Positions 30,217-40,113 of a DNA stretch of 64,000 bases are shown here, piece after piece (the first letter of the stretch is position 1; each line of letters starts with the position of its first letter). The DNA comes from G963676655 sp963676655 (GTDB taxonomy: Bacteria > Verrucomicrobiota > Lentisphaeria > Victivallales > Victivallaceae). The notes under the pieces were generated by a model. It was given only the letters and a program-made list of their open reading frames with translations, had not been told where the DNA came from and made no database searches. Both the position numbers and the translations under genes were made by a program. The stretch lies in contig CAXXKX010000003.1 of assembly GCA_963676655.2 (NCBI GenBank), forward strand, positions 1 to 64,000, read 5' to 3'.

Positions 30217-31572
30217 TCAAACGACCTTAACTCGCATTAAATCCAGCATAGTTTTTAAAATCTGTCGACAACCGGAATCTTTACCGACAGCGTAGTGCTG
30301 GTGAAAACAATCTTCCGCGAACTGCCTGGCATTCGGAAGTTTTATGATCCATCTTCCTCTGATCCAGCCAAAGCGGTCGTCATTGATAACTGATTTGGTT
30401 TCGCCGTAAACGACGTGCATTTCAGACGCATCAGGAGCAATCCGACCCAAGATTACCCGAGAACAATCCGGCACGGTAAAAATCATACTCTGCTCAAGCC
30501 AGCCGGGGATGGGGCAATTCCGAATACGGGGGCGTTCCGGAACCGCCAAATCCGGAGGAATAACCCCATAAGCGCCAAAATGAGTCAGCGTAACGCAATT
30601 ATCAGCAAAACACTGTTCCGTATCCGCCTGCTTCATTTCATCTGTGTAATCATTATGACCTTTACCGTTGAGAGAAAAGTTGTCGCGATAATAATAATAC
30701 AAGTTACTCATAGTCGTTTGCCGACCAGTTGCAACTTGAATGATCAATTCGCTTGTCAACACTTCTATATCGCCTTCCTCACAGGCCAGATAACCGTCGT
30801 TAACCAGAATTCCGTAACTGGAGTTAGGCATAATATCTTTCTCCGGCTGCAGGAGGAAATCAGAGATGTCACTTACAGTAATACCAACCGCATCAAACTC
30901 TTTAAGAAAATCACGTTCCGCCAAATAGAGTTTGGCAACTTGACGCATATGTTCTTTCGACATTTCTGAACTTGATATAATCTCACCATACCAACGCTCA
31001 AGTTCCCGGTCGGCAACGGTATCATCAAAGGAGGCGGCAAGCTGTTTCAAATCATCTGAAGACTTGCATACGACCTCAATCCCTGTTTGTTTTCTGAGTA
31101 ATTCCGCAAACTTTTTTGACGGCGAATTACTGACCTGTATTAATTTCATGGCACGCAGCACTTTACAGTTCCTGACCGCTCTCAGAGAATTTTTGATCTC
31201 ATCCGGGGTAAAGGCAGGAAGTAAAATACCGCCTGCCCGTTTCACCTGTCGATTAAAAGCTGCATGGTAAGTATGGAAACAACAATGGGAGTCAATGGCA
31301 AACACCGGAATGCCAAGATTGCCGATAATGCTGCCCAGTTCACCAGTACGGTAGCCGCACAGGTTGGTACAAACAGCCAAATCCGTGTCATCTGGCATTC
31401 CTGAGCAATAGAAGTCCTGCTCTTCAACAAGCTGAACTTCATCATACGGTTCCAGCATCAACCTCAGTTTTTCAGAAGAAACTTCATTGTGGAAATTCCT
31501 GCGTTCCACAATGATCGTAACTCGCAAAGGGATATCTATTTTTATTGTTGACCGGATTACTGACTGCTGCAT
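30217..31572 (-). CDS. L-fucose/L-arabinose isomerase-like protein
   Basis: The 451-residue protein has an N-terminal Rossmann-like half (DDTDLAVCTNLCGYRTGEL, GIPVFAIDSHCCFHTYH) and a C-terminal half resembling the fucose-isomerase fold (VNDGYLACEEGDIEVLTSEL with a likely metal-ligand glutamate, VTLTHFGAYGVIPPDL with a conserved histidine, and FGWIRGRWIIKLPNA). This fold interconverts aldoses and ketoses of deoxy or pentose sugars in the cytoplasm. The gene lies in cassette B between a TIM-barrel-like protein and the sulfatase, so a role in processing a sugar released from a sulfated glycan is plausible. Substrate and activity are inferred only from fold-level resemblance. Confidence 0.62.
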   Translation of the reverse strand: MQQSVIRSTIKIDIPLRVTIIVERRNFHNEVSSEKLRLMLEPYDEVQLVEEQDFYCSGMPDDTDLAVCTNLCGYRTGELGSIIGNLGIPVFAIDSHCCFHTYHAAFNRQVKRAGGILLPAFTPDEIKNSLRAVRNCKVLRAMKLIQVSNSPSKKFAELLRKQTGIEVVCKSSDDLKQLAASFDDTVADRELERWYGEIISSSEMSKEHMRQVAKLYLAERDFLKEFDAVGITVSDISDFLLQPEKDIMPNSSYGILVNDGYLACEEGDIEVLTSELIIQVATGRQTTMSNLYYYYRDNFSLNGKGHNDYTDEMKQADTEQCFADNCVTLTHFGAYGVIPPDLAVPERPRIRNCPIPGWLEQSMIFTVPDCSRVILGRIAPDASEMHVVYGETKSVINDDRFGWIRGRWIIKLPNARQFAEDCFHQHYAVGKDSGCRQILKTMLDLMRVKVV

Positions 31573-31612
31573 GGTTGAATTGCTCCGTTATTCTTGTTAT
31601 TGAATAATTTTT

Positions 31613-31640
31613 ACTTTATCAGCAATAGAACCGATGTCAA
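31613..31640 (-). promoter_or_regulatory. Possible internal promoter before the isomerase-like gene
   Basis: In the 203-bp gap between two cassette B genes, minus-strand TTGACA (31635-31640) is followed after 16 bp by TAAAGT (31613-31618), about 40 bp before the isomerase-like start codon. The -10 is weak, but the gap is large for this operon and very AT-rich. Confidence 0.35.
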
Positions 31641-31775
31641 TAAAATCAAAAAATAATTGACCAAATAATCAAACAAAAAGAATAGCCAATAATCATTACG
31701 CTTGACAATAGATAAAATATAAGAAGATATGAACTAAACACTTAAACAACTACACAAACAGTAAAACCAGGAATC

Positions 31776-33824
31776 TTAATTGTGGAACCCAAGCATAATC
31801 AGCCATTCGAACGGCATGATGCCTGATCGAAATATCAATTTATCATTGACTTGTTCCAAATGGTCAGTGGACCATGAAGTCTTGTTCAACCACTGCCAGT
31901 ACTGATAATTGTCGTCAACGACAAACTCTAAAGAATCAATGTTGTCCGCAGACAGGTTTGCGAACGCAAGCAACTGCCTGTTTTCTGATTGGCGCGCAAC
32001 CATGATCCCCTGGCTGGTGCTGTTTACTTGATTAGAATGGTTATCTCCATACAAGTATTTCATCACGCTGTTAAGCCAACGCTTCCGGGCATGATTTCCC
32101 CAATTGGCATACGGTACGCAATCACCTACTTTGCCGTAAACGACAATTCTTCCACCAAGAGAATTGGTAAAAACCGTACTTCCCGGCAGTATATCGCCGG
32201 AAGCAATCAGGAAGTCACTGCATTTTTGCGCTTCGGTAATATACATTTCATACCAGTCAAAACCTTTATGCGGACATCTGAAGTCATCCACACCGTCAAG
32301 GACACCGGAATAGTATATTTCCGACTGAATCGCAAAATTTTTCTTCGAACCGATTTTTATTCCCAGATATTTACTCATTCCACGCTTCTGCAGGGCCAGC
32401 GCGCCTTCGGCATCCATTAAAACCGCACCTGAAAGAATCTTTAACAAATCATCATCACTGAAACACCAGACCGTAGCGGCATCTAGCAAGACCGGGGCCT
32501 GAATACTCAAGACGTCCTCAGGCAAGGCATACTGCATCGGAACCCCCATTTGCAGTAGAACCGGTTCAAAACTTCTTGACGGCAAAGCCTTGCCAAAGCT
32601 TATTTCTGAATTATATTCGAGTTTACCCGCAATATCCGGATCAATCACCGCAACCAAACCAAGTGGACGCCATTTATCCAGATCAAAATCCGCAATGGCT
32701 TGCAGCCGCGGCTTCATATCTCTTAAAAGTTTAAGGTTGCCCGGTTCATCTGAGATTGGGGACCCGTCGAGATCGCTGACGGAAATAGTTATCTGTTTCA
32801 TACCTAAAATCTGACCGGTTTCCAGGACATAACGGCTCGAGGCCATACTATTGCTCCAGGAGGTAAAACGACTGTTTTCCAGTTCCGGGCCATATTCAAT
32901 ATTATTCTTTCCAAGTAGACCGTCAAGTATAACTTTGCTCTGTTCAAACAACTGAAATGTTACCGTATTGTCTTTGATCGGAGTCTGATTGGAACTGTAG
33001 ATGCCGCAACAGGGACGGGTCATTGGTTTATGCGGCTGACACAATGCGGTCAGGGTCCGTTTCCAGTCCCGGCCTTCGAAGGCATGAACATCAGGCAATG
33101 AAGTCATCAGCGCTATCCGGCATTCTGGCGCGACTCGATGAATCTGCTCATTTATCCAGGCTGCAAAATCAACCATTTCATTACCGCAGAATTCAAGCCA
33201 TTTTGAACGCAAAGTTGTCGGTTTGGTTAAAGCATTGACGATTTCCTCCCGGAAATAAAAGGTGCCGGCAAACTCCGCGAACCGGGCCAAATGGTCGTCG
33301 CAAAAGCAATAGAAATCCATGCCGCGGGATTTATCGATCATGTGATTGTGCAAGCGAAAATCATCGTCTATCCAGATTACTTCAGGTTGAGTTTCCGCCC
33401 AACCTTGAAGCATGGCTCCCATCGCGGCGCGAAAATTCCGGCCGTGCGGGCACGGACAACCCTCGGCCCGTTCGCCGAATTGATTGACCATGAACTCCCA
33501 GTCGTAACAGGAACTGATATCCTGCCCCCAACCGCCGCAACCAAGGAGCATCTGAAAATTGAGCTGCCAGGAAATCCCCTGCGCTTTAACTCTCGGACGA
33601 ACAACGGAACGCATCCAGTCAATCCAGGCCCGCTGCTCCTCGACGGAATTCGGCGGCATATAATAGGTAGCAAACCTGGTGTTGACGTAAAATTGTACGG
33701 CATCGATTTGCGTTTCACAGCAGAATTGCAGTAATTCATCCAGCCGCCGATTGCAATGTTCCAAGTCGCCCCAGAGCGGCGGATGCGGCAGAAAATAGCG
33801 ATAATTATAGTAAACTTTATTCAT
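31776..33824 (-). CDS. Putative TIM-barrel glycoside-hydrolase-like protein
   Basis: This 682-residue cytoplasm-type protein (no signal peptide) begins MNKVYYNYRYFLPHPPLWGD. Its first half looks like a (beta/alpha)8 barrel with acidic residues at strand ends (QFYVNTRFATYY, EVIWIDDDFRLHNH, NNIEYGPELENSRFTSW). The second half has a glutamine-amidotransferase-like or beta-galactosidase-trimerisation-like region (AVLMDAEGALALQKRG) and a beta-sandwich tail. GH42-type enzymes show the same three-part order, but I cannot assign the family. The start codon overlaps the stop of the upstream DUF6067-like gene by 4 bp, indicating translational coupling. Confidence 0.6.
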   Translation of the reverse strand: MNKVYYNYRYFLPHPPLWGDLEHCNRRLDELLQFCCETQIDAVQFYVNTRFATYYMPPNSVEEQRAWIDWMRSVVRPRVKAQGISWQLNFQMLLGCGGWGQDISSCYDWEFMVNQFGERAEGCPCPHGRNFRAAMGAMLQGWAETQPEVIWIDDDFRLHNHMIDKSRGMDFYCFCDDHLARFAEFAGTFYFREEIVNALTKPTTLRSKWLEFCGNEMVDFAAWINEQIHRVAPECRIALMTSLPDVHAFEGRDWKRTLTALCQPHKPMTRPCCGIYSSNQTPIKDNTVTFQLFEQSKVILDGLLGKNNIEYGPELENSRFTSWSNSMASSRYVLETGQILGMKQITISVSDLDGSPISDEPGNLKLLRDMKPRLQAIADFDLDKWRPLGLVAVIDPDIAGKLEYNSEISFGKALPSRSFEPVLLQMGVPMQYALPEDVLSIQAPVLLDAATVWCFSDDDLLKILSGAVLMDAEGALALQKRGMSKYLGIKIGSKKNFAIQSEIYYSGVLDGVDDFRCPHKGFDWYEMYITEAQKCSDFLIASGDILPGSTVFTNSLGGRIVVYGKVGDCVPYANWGNHARKRWLNSVMKYLYGDNHSNQVNSTSQGIMVARQSENRQLLAFANLSADNIDSLEFVVDDNYQYWQWLNKTSWSTDHLEQVNDKLIFRSGIMPFEWLIMLGFHN

Positions 33825-36800
33825 TTTTGCTTGATCTCAGCGCTAAAACCTTCATATTCACGGGCATTGACCTTCAGTTTGCCATCAATCAGGCTGACAG
33901 GTTTACCATTTACGAGATTGAACGCCGCTTTCTGTTTGAATGTTTTACCGAGTAGAGGCTTCAGATCAATCCAGCCGTCGGTAATCCTGGCGCCACCACT
34001 ATTGTAAACTGAAATAATCATATCTTTATCGGGTTTTATAAAAGCACTGTAACGCAATATTCCGGGATGACTCGATTTGAGCTCTTTGTCAAGCTCCCAC
34101 CAGGGCCGCCATTGGGCCTTGTTCGCGCCGAATTCGCGCAACCTGCGAAGTTTGGTCAATTCCCGTTTACCGTCTTTGCAAATCGGATTTTCAAGCAGGA
34201 CATTGATGCAATTACGGTTGATATCGGCCCATGCGCTCGCTTTTTTATACCAGCGTTTGCGGACGCCACGCAAATGGGGCCACATATTCTGCATGCACAA
34301 TTTCAACGGAATACCGGTATTTTTCCCGGCGTACAGGTTGATCGCTGTTTCCGGCGGAATTAAATCATCAACAGATTTCCACGGCATATTCAGGAAACCA
34401 ACGTGTTCGCCAAGATACGCACAGGAAATGTAACCGACTGTCGGCGGACTCATCCCGACATGGGCAAAAACGATACCTCCGTCCGGGATAAACAGGTTGT
34501 GGATACGCTGGGCATATTCCCGGGTGCGCCGGATCGGAACAGTTGTAATCCTTTTACCGTTTTCATCATCATATCCGGCTCCGAAAGCCGGGTTGTCAGC
34601 TTTACGCATACCAAGAGCGCCGTCAAGATATACGCCGTCAATCTTGAGTTCTTTTTTCAAACGCGCCATGTTATAGAGCAAGTATTCCATGTATGGACCT
34701 CCATAACTGACCCAATATGTATTCTGTTTGGCCGGAGAGTAGTAATTCGGACTCTGGTCGGCCAGGGCCTTGCATTCATCAATCATGTCTTTGTGTTCCG
34801 GCACTTCGGCAATTTCAAAGCCGAAATAAAAAATTATCTTCAAACCGGTCCGATGGGCGTCTTCAACCATGTTTTTCAAAATCGGCTCATACCTTGATCT
34901 GCCGCCGTTCTGGGCGGTACACCAATGTTCGAAAAACATCACTACGGAAGCTCCGGCCTCTTTGGCGGTAGTCAGTAAAGTCCGCACATTCGAGCGCAGT
35001 TCCAATGGCGTCTTGCACAATGATTTACCGTTCAAGGTCAAACCATCGAGCCGGAAGCGCGAGCTGATTCCGCCAAGCTCCAGCGTCGCTTTTTCAGGGA
35101 TACGCGAATACTTAACGGAACCGACTTTTTTGCCGTCGATTGCCAGTTCCAGTTTATCGCCCCAGGTCAAGGTCAGAACGTGATCGCCGCCTGGTCCCCA
35201 GTTAAACGGCGTTGTCCCCTGAATCGTCCCCCAGGGCGTTTGCAGAATGATATTTCGATACCGTTGCTGAGCGTATTTCAGGACCAGAGATTTGTCTCCG
35301 AACTTGATCTCGTATATTTTTTCATCGGCGCACCAGTGATTCAAGTCAACTTTGGAAATTTTTTCCAGGTCGTTATAATTATGAATTTTCACGTTCAGGA
35401 CATCGCCCTTTTTAAGGTTCAATTCCAGCCGTTTAACAACATCGTCTTCCAATGGCGTCACATTGTAGCCCCACTGCAAACCGTGAATAATCAGGCCGTC
35501 GCCGTAGTTGGGATTGTAATAAGGTTTGATTGGCGCAATCTGAAGCAGAAACTGGTATTCGCGTGGTTTGGTAAACGGCTTGGAATCCTGGTAAAAATTG
35601 AAGGTCATTTTGCGACTGCTTCCAGCGGGGGATATATCGACCGCATGATCTTTCGGCGCTTTCCAATACTGGAACGACTCCATTCCGAAATACAACCCGG
35701 CATCGGGACCGGAAATCCAAATATTATTTTGACGGTCAAGTGAAACTCCTCCAACCGGAATATTCCCGGAAATATCCCGGTTACCGGCGGCAGGCAATGG
35801 ACGCAAAAATGATGAAACCTTGGGATTCAAGGGGAAAGTCATACTGAACCGGGTCAATGGTTTCAGCGGTTCAACTCTGACTTTCACCGACAGAAAGCCA
35901 TCAAATTCGATTTTCGAAGAGACCGAATAGTTACACAATCTACCTTTGCGACTACCGGAATAATCGGCAAAAACCCCGTTGTCCATCAACTGCAACCTGG
36001 AATTGCTCAGCTTGCTAAAACTCTCACTGCCTCGACCATCGCTGACGGTCACTACAACCGGCTTGTTGACGATAGTATAGCCCCTGGCGGAAACTTTATT
36101 GAAAAGGACATTGTCGCCAAAATCAAATTTTTTCTGAAACGCCTGCAGTTTTTTGCCGCTTTTCGTCATTTTGGTCCAGGGAGCCGGAACTATTCCATTG
36201 AATTTACCAGCCTGTGTATCGGCCCAGACCGGACGCGGCGGCAGATAAAACGAAAGAGTATTTTTCTGCGACAACGATTTATCGGCATTAAAGGCAGTTA
36301 CTAGCACGGTATATTTTTGATCGTTTTTGAGTTTCCCGAGCATTAACTGGACGCGTTTGCCAATTTGCTTCGGCAGCTTGACAGTCTTGCTGAAAACAGT
36401 TTTTCCGGCAGTGTCTGTCACCTTCACTTCGGCAAAAGCCGGAATCGACCCTTTTTTACCGAGATCAAACACCTGCAGCAGCAAATTAGCGCTGCCGGCC
36501 ACCGGATAACGCCGAACCTTCATCGAGATCGAGCCTTCCATCGCAAAAGGCTTGACCGCAATATTTACCGGCTTGTTGCCGGGTTGCAAAATAATGACCT
36601 TCACCCAGTATTTGCCGGTCGGCACACTTGGCAGAACCACCTTAAAACCGCCGGGACCGGACAATACTTTTGAGGACTGGGCCACCGCATACTTCCCATC
36701 CTGATCAAAATTGGCAATCAAAAAGTCGTTGACCACTTCTTTGCCTTTACCGGTCTGCTTATCCGGCAGGACCAGAACCCGGACCACGCCGTTCGAGCCG

Positions 36801-37567
36801 CGATACTGACCGCGAACTTCCAAATTACCGAGTTTCGATTCAATCTTGTCAATCGAGCAACCAGGAACGGCCTTATCACCGAATACAAGTTTGCCCAGCG
36901 GACTTTTATGATGATGTCTGCCGTAAACCGGATTCCACAAGAAAGCCCGATATTTATGCCCCTTAAGAAACGCGCCGAAATTAGCACCCCAAACCGTGCC
37001 GACTTCCGGCTGCAGCTTGAAGTTGCTGAACGGTAATTTGAAGGTTGCGTTCCAATTGCTGCCGCTCCGGGTGACCGCGCCGTCCCATTTGGCGTTCCAG
37101 GAAAAATCAAAGTTCAAACCATCATCCCGCAATCCCATGCAGTTCAGCTTGAACTGGACCACTTTTTTATCCTTGATCCGCTCCGCGAAACCGGGGATAG
37201 ATAAAGTCACCTCAACCGAATCATCCCGTTCCAGGCCGTCGTCACCTTTGTAACTTCCCGGCTCAACCTGCGGCGGATGATCCAGCTGCATGCGGAAACC
37301 GACATAGAGCGCCTCGCGGGTCCAGAATACTCCGACCTCCCCTTTCAGCTCTTTAGTAATCTCATTCTGATTGATAAAAACCAGATTGCCGCCCCAGTTC
37401 GCCTTATCCCATATCGGCCCGAAAGGTTTACCATCTATCGCGGGACCGTTGTCCAGCAACGGCGCCACCAGCAGATTGGGAGACGGTATTTTTTTTGACT
37501 GGGCATGGAGATTGCATATAAACAGCCCAAGCAGCAATGCGGTTAAAAATCTCATTTGTTTGAACAC
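33821..37567 (-). CDS. Secreted CBM9-like plus DUF6067-like putative glycoside hydrolase (cassette B)
   Basis: The 1,248-residue protein has a signal peptide (RFLTALLLGLFICNLHA). A CBM9-like beta-sandwich follows at about 30-235 (GPAIDGKPFGPIWDKANW, ERDDSVEVTLSIPG, NATFKLPFSNF). The middle is a set of beta-domains including a LamG-like module around 720-840. A TIM-barrel region follows at about 860-1110 (KEAGASVVMFFEHW, GLKIIFYFGFEIAE, LKIDGVYLDGALG, VGMSPPTVGYISCAY), and the tail is all beta. The same barrel type is present in the two giant proteins at 50493-58603. The D in VYLDG and the E in FFEHW are candidate catalytic residues. Gene order places it after a LamG protein and before the TIM-barrel-like gene it overlaps. 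Confidence 0.7.
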   Translation of the reverse strand: MFKQMRFLTALLLGLFICNLHAQSKKIPSPNLLVAPLLDNGPAIDGKPFGPIWDKANWGGNLVFINQNEITKELKGEVGVFWTREALYVGFRMQLDHPPQVEPGSYKGDDGLERDDSVEVTLSIPGFAERIKDKKVVQFKLNCMGLRDDGLNFDFSWNAKWDGAVTRSGSNWNATFKLPFSNFKLQPEVGTVWGANFGAFLKGHKYRAFLWNPVYGRHHHKSPLGKLVFGDKAVPGCSIDKIESKLGNLEVRGQYRGSNGVVRVLVLPDKQTGKGKEVVNDFLIANFDQDGKYAVAQSSKVLSGPGGFKVVLPSVPTGKYWVKVIILQPGNKPVNIAVKPFAMEGSISMKVRRYPVAGSANLLLQVFDLGKKGSIPAFAEVKVTDTAGKTVFSKTVKLPKQIGKRVQLMLGKLKNDQKYTVLVTAFNADKSLSQKNTLSFYLPPRPVWADTQAGKFNGIVPAPWTKMTKSGKKLQAFQKKFDFGDNVLFNKVSARGYTIVNKPVVVTVSDGRGSESFSKLSNSRLQLMDNGVFADYSGSRKGRLCNYSVSSKIEFDGFLSVKVRVEPLKPLTRFSMTFPLNPKVSSFLRPLPAAGNRDISGNIPVGGVSLDRQNNIWISGPDAGLYFGMESFQYWKAPKDHAVDISPAGSSRKMTFNFYQDSKPFTKPREYQFLLQIAPIKPYYNPNYGDGLIIHGLQWGYNVTPLEDDVVKRLELNLKKGDVLNVKIHNYNDLEKISKVDLNHWCADEKIYEIKFGDKSLVLKYAQQRYRNIILQTPWGTIQGTTPFNWGPGGDHVLTLTWGDKLELAIDGKKVGSVKYSRIPEKATLELGGISSRFRLDGLTLNGKSLCKTPLELRSNVRTLLTTAKEAGASVVMFFEHWCTAQNGGRSRYEPILKNMVEDAHRTGLKIIFYFGFEIAEVPEHKDMIDECKALADQSPNYYSPAKQNTYWVSYGGPYMEYLLYNMARLKKELKIDGVYLDGALGMRKADNPAFGAGYDDENGKRITTVPIRRTREYAQRIHNLFIPDGGIVFAHVGMSPPTVGYISCAYLGEHVGFLNMPWKSVDDLIPPETAINLYAGKNTGIPLKLCMQNMWPHLRGVRKRWYKKASAWADINRNCINVLLENPICKDGKRELTKLRRLREFGANKAQWRPWWELDKELKSSHPGILRYSAFIKPDKDMIISVYNSGGARITDGWIDLKPLLGKTFKQKAAFNLVNGKPVSLIDGKLKVNAREYEGFSAEIKQK

Positions 37568-37632
37568 CTTTCTTTAGTAATATGTGCGCAATCAGACTGT
37601 ATGCAAGTAACGTTGCGTCTGATTGTTGAGGA

Positions 37633-38883
37633 TTATTTCGCCGGTTTCGCGTTAAGTTTTATGGAGTCGAGCCAGCCATTATGCTCTGCGACGGGCTTAC
37701 GATTCGACCAGGCGATACTGCCCAGAGACAACGTCGATAATCTCACCGGCCCCTTGATCTTTTTCGTGTCGTATAGCCGACCGTCTATCGACAATCGCAT
37801 TACCCCATTATTGTAATCACATTTTATTTTATACCATTTATTCGGACGGGGCATAAAATCTTTTTTCACGGTCTTCGCCACGTTCCATTTTCCGTTAACA
37901 TTCAGGCCGAACTCGAAACTTCTGCGATCAACCGCAAACCGGATGAATATGAATCTGCCGCAAATAAAATAACTGTCTCCGGCAAAAGTCCCCGGCGCAT
38001 CAATGCACACATCAGCTTCAAGAGAAAAACTTGCAAGCGGCTTTCCATCCAACGAATGTTTGAGCAGGGTTTTCGCATCAGCGGCATCCTTGCGCGGATT
38101 GAGTCTCAAACTGCCGCCGCGGTTGCGGTCAACTTTGGCATATGGCCCGAGGCTGATGGACGCGCCTTTGCCGACTTCATCTTTGCTGGAGTTTTGCCGG
38201 AAGTTAAAGAGCGCGACAGTATCAGGGTCCGGTTTGGCTTCAGGAATATTGTCGGAATATTGCACCTGAATTTCCTCAAAACTCAAATTGTCAATTATCC
38301 CGTCAAGATCCCAGTCCGTTCTTTTTCCCCAGCCGCAGCTTCCCAGTAAAATCTTGTTAAACTGCGGCACAAAGTCATTGCGTAAAGCGGATTTTACGCC
38401 GTTAACCGTAATCGTTTGAAAAATCCCGTCACTTGAAATAGCGACATCATATTTTTTCCCGGGCACAACCTGCATTTTCTGCCGGTCGGACGAAACCACG
38501 GTCCATTTGCGGTTATTGACCCCGTACTCCAGCGCTTTCCGTGACGGAACATAACGCAGAAAAAACTTTGCGTTTCCTAAGATATACTGATCCCCGGCAT
38601 TCGGCATAAATTCAACCTGTAAACTGATAATGTACGCCTTGAACGGCTTGCGATTGAACAAAACGTAGTTTGCCACTTCGCGAAAGTGTTTGCGCGGAGT
38701 TAATTTCAAACGCCCGTTCAGCCCGACCGCATTTGGGGCCAGCGACAATTCAAGGTTTTCATCATCATTGGAGTTCAGAGTCAAATCGCCAGGAGCGTCG
38801 AACAAAAACTTATCAACATTCCCTGCCATGAGACTGCATCCTGCAAGCAAAGCCGATATTATAATGATCTGTTTCAATATCAT
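37633..38883 (-). CDS. Secreted or lipid-anchored protein with two LamG-like domains
   Basis: The 416-residue protein starts MILKQIIIISALLAGCSLMAG; LAGC at 13-16 fits a lipobox, so a lipoprotein anchor at Cys16 is possible, although cleavage after the later alanine is an alternative. Two similar concanavalin-like halves follow, about residues 25-210 and 225-415, each with the pattern GxLxLxPRK, a YILGNAKFFLRY / YFICGRFIFIRF strand, and a closing LGSxxW plus DxIxNLSFE / GWLDSIKLNA. No catalytic residues are visible. It probably binds glycan at the cell surface. The gene starts 9 bp after the cassette B pseudopilin. Confidence 0.7.
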   Translation of the reverse strand: MILKQIIIISALLAGCSLMAGNVDKFLFDAPGDLTLNSNDDENLELSLAPNAVGLNGRLKLTPRKHFREVANYVLFNRKPFKAYIISLQVEFMPNAGDQYILGNAKFFLRYVPSRKALEYGVNNRKWTVVSSDRQKMQVVPGKKYDVAISSDGIFQTITVNGVKSALRNDFVPQFNKILLGSCGWGKRTDWDLDGIIDNLSFEEIQVQYSDNIPEAKPDPDTVALFNFRQNSSKDEVGKGASISLGPYAKVDRNRGGSLRLNPRKDAADAKTLLKHSLDGKPLASFSLEADVCIDAPGTFAGDSYFICGRFIFIRFAVDRRSFEFGLNVNGKWNVAKTVKKDFMPRPNKWYKIKCDYNNGVMRLSIDGRLYDTKKIKGPVRLSTLSLGSIAWSNRKPVAEHNGWLDSIKLNAKPAK

Positions 38884-38892
38884 AACAGTTCC

Positions 38893-39600
38893 TTAAGGTT
38901 TCGGCATGGTATTCGACGCTTTCTTATTTCTGGCGAGATAATACGGCACCCAGCGATAGGCGGGATTATTACCGTTAGTAAAGGTTGAAAGCAGCGGCAT
39001 GGTTGCCACATGCCCATCCACGAAAGCGCAGTTGATCATCCTTCCGTGAGCCGTCGGCACATAATTTTCGTCCGCCACATAGAGATCATTCCAGAAATAT
39101 ATCTGGGACGCATCAACATATTTCCTTGGAGATGAATCAGCCATGGTGATGGTTTCAGTCGAACTTGTTACCTGGTTCAGCTTGTAGAAAGTCTTGGTCC
39201 CGCTGGAAGCAAATCCCAGTCCCAGTTGATCCACGTTGTAAGCATAACTGATATAATCATAAGTGGCATGCCTGACCCGTGAAGATGACGGACAAATCAG
39301 CGCCTTGCCGGTTCCGGTGTAGACTCCGGCGTAGTAACTGCCGGAAAAACCCACGTTCAGCCAGTAGGTCCAGGCCGGATATTGCCGATACGGCATAATC
39401 CAGTCATCGTTATCCTGCGAATACATGACCCATCCAAGCGCCATTTGTTTCAGGTTACTGGCACAGGCAATAGTCTGGGCCTTGTCACGCGCCTTGTTGA
39501 GTGCCGGCAAGAGCATACTGGCGAGAATTGCGATGATCGCGATCACAACCAATAATTCGATCAATGTAAAATCCCTGATTACAGACTTCTTGTCCATCAT
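38893..39600 (-). CDS. Type II pseudopilin-like protein with H-X9-DG motif (cassette B)
   Basis: The 235-aa product has the prepilin motif FTLIELLVVIAIIAILASML at residues 11-30 behind a charged leader (MMDKKSVIRD), then the usual LPALNKARDKAQ helix. Near the C-terminus HGRMINCAFVDGHV gives a clean H-x9-DG. A CPS motif lies near residue 102. It is the first gene of cassette B, directly behind a strong promoter with an operator-like dyad, and is followed after 9 bp by the LamG protein. No pilus or secretion machinery is nearby. Inferred role: membrane-anchored subunit used for export or surface display of the cassette's enzymes. Confidence 0.87.
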   Translation of the reverse strand: MMDKKSVIRDFTLIELLVVIAIIAILASMLLPALNKARDKAQTIACASNLKQMALGWVMYSQDNDDWIMPYRQYPAWTYWLNVGFSGSYYAGVYTGTGKALICPSSSRVRHATYDYISYAYNVDQLGLGFASSGTKTFYKLNQVTSSTETITMADSSPRKYVDASQIYFWNDLYVADENYVPTAHGRMINCAFVDGHVATMPLLSTFTNGNNPAYRWVPYYLARNKKASNTMPKP

Positions 39601-39623
39601 TTTATTTTTCCTTTTTTATTTTT

Positions 39624-39676
39624 GGTTTCACGATTAACCAATATTTCAATTATACAAGATTTTTCCAGTAAGTCAA
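39624..39676 (-). promoter_or_regulatory. Cassette B promoter with LacI-type operator
   Basis: Minus-strand TTGACT (39671-39676) and TATAAT (39649-39654) are 16 bp apart. Ten bases downstream of the -10 lies GGTTAATCGTGAAACC (39624-39639), an imperfect dyad with GGTT/AACC arms. The same arms and spacing occur twice just downstream of the divergent LacI gene's own promoter. Position over the transcription start suits repression. Confidence 0.68.
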
Positions 39677-39813
39677 TAGGTTAATATCATTTTTTTTATT
39701 TTTTTATCTTACCAATCTTGTCAAACGGGGGCATTCAGGAGTATCCAACGAAACAAAAGACTCGCAAATAAAACAAATTAACATAATAACTCAAAATAAC
39801 TTACAATTTATTC

Positions 39814-39835
39814 ACAGTCAAACGTAACGACTATT
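39814..39835 (+). repeat. 22-bp dispersed element (ACAGTCAAACGTA...), copy 1
   Basis: This 22-bp sequence (starts ACAGTCAAACGTA, ends CGACTATT) is identical to copies at 44417-44438 and 44450-44471 and shares its first 13 bp with 20139-20151. It contains AGTC/GACT arms around a central ACGT. About 65 bp upstream, ACTCGCAAA is also shared with the 44-kb locus. It lies 80 bp ahead of the LacI promoter; the remainder of the 513-bp gap is covered by the two promoters and shows no other gene. Confidence 0.6.
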
Positions 39836-39896
39836 ATCAATTTATCCATCCCGTCTTACCAGTATAATTATTTTATAATAAACCCGCATTAGAGCC

Positions 39897-39981
39897 TTGA
39901 CTTTTGTTGGATTTAATTATATAATATGTATGGTTAATGCATAAATCAAAAATGAAACCAAAACGGTTTATGCATAAAACC
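39897..39981 (+). promoter_or_regulatory. Promoter of the LacI gene with two operator-like dyads
   Basis: TTGACT (39897-39902) and TATAAT (39920-39925) are exactly 17 bp apart. Downstream lie GGTTAATGCATAAATC (39932-39947) and GGTTTATGCATAAAACC (39965-39981). Both are dyads centred on ATGCAT, with centres 33 bp apart (about three helical turns). The first overlaps the likely transcription start. The arrangement predicts autorepression by the LacI-family protein encoded from 40114. Confidence 0.7.
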
Positions 39982-40113
39982 AAAGCGAATATTCACATCA
40001 GTAATACCGTTGCCGGAAAAGTTAAATTTGCTTCGACTGCAGATCGAGTATATATTGTCGAACGAACTGAAGTTTTTTGAAAAAGGCTTCTAAATAAAAC
40101 AACCAGGAAAAAT

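Noticed and set aside
39952..40080. 42-codon frame between the LacI promoter and the LacI gene
   Set aside because: It starts between the two operator dyads, covers the second one, and has no SD; likely chance in the 5' UTR.
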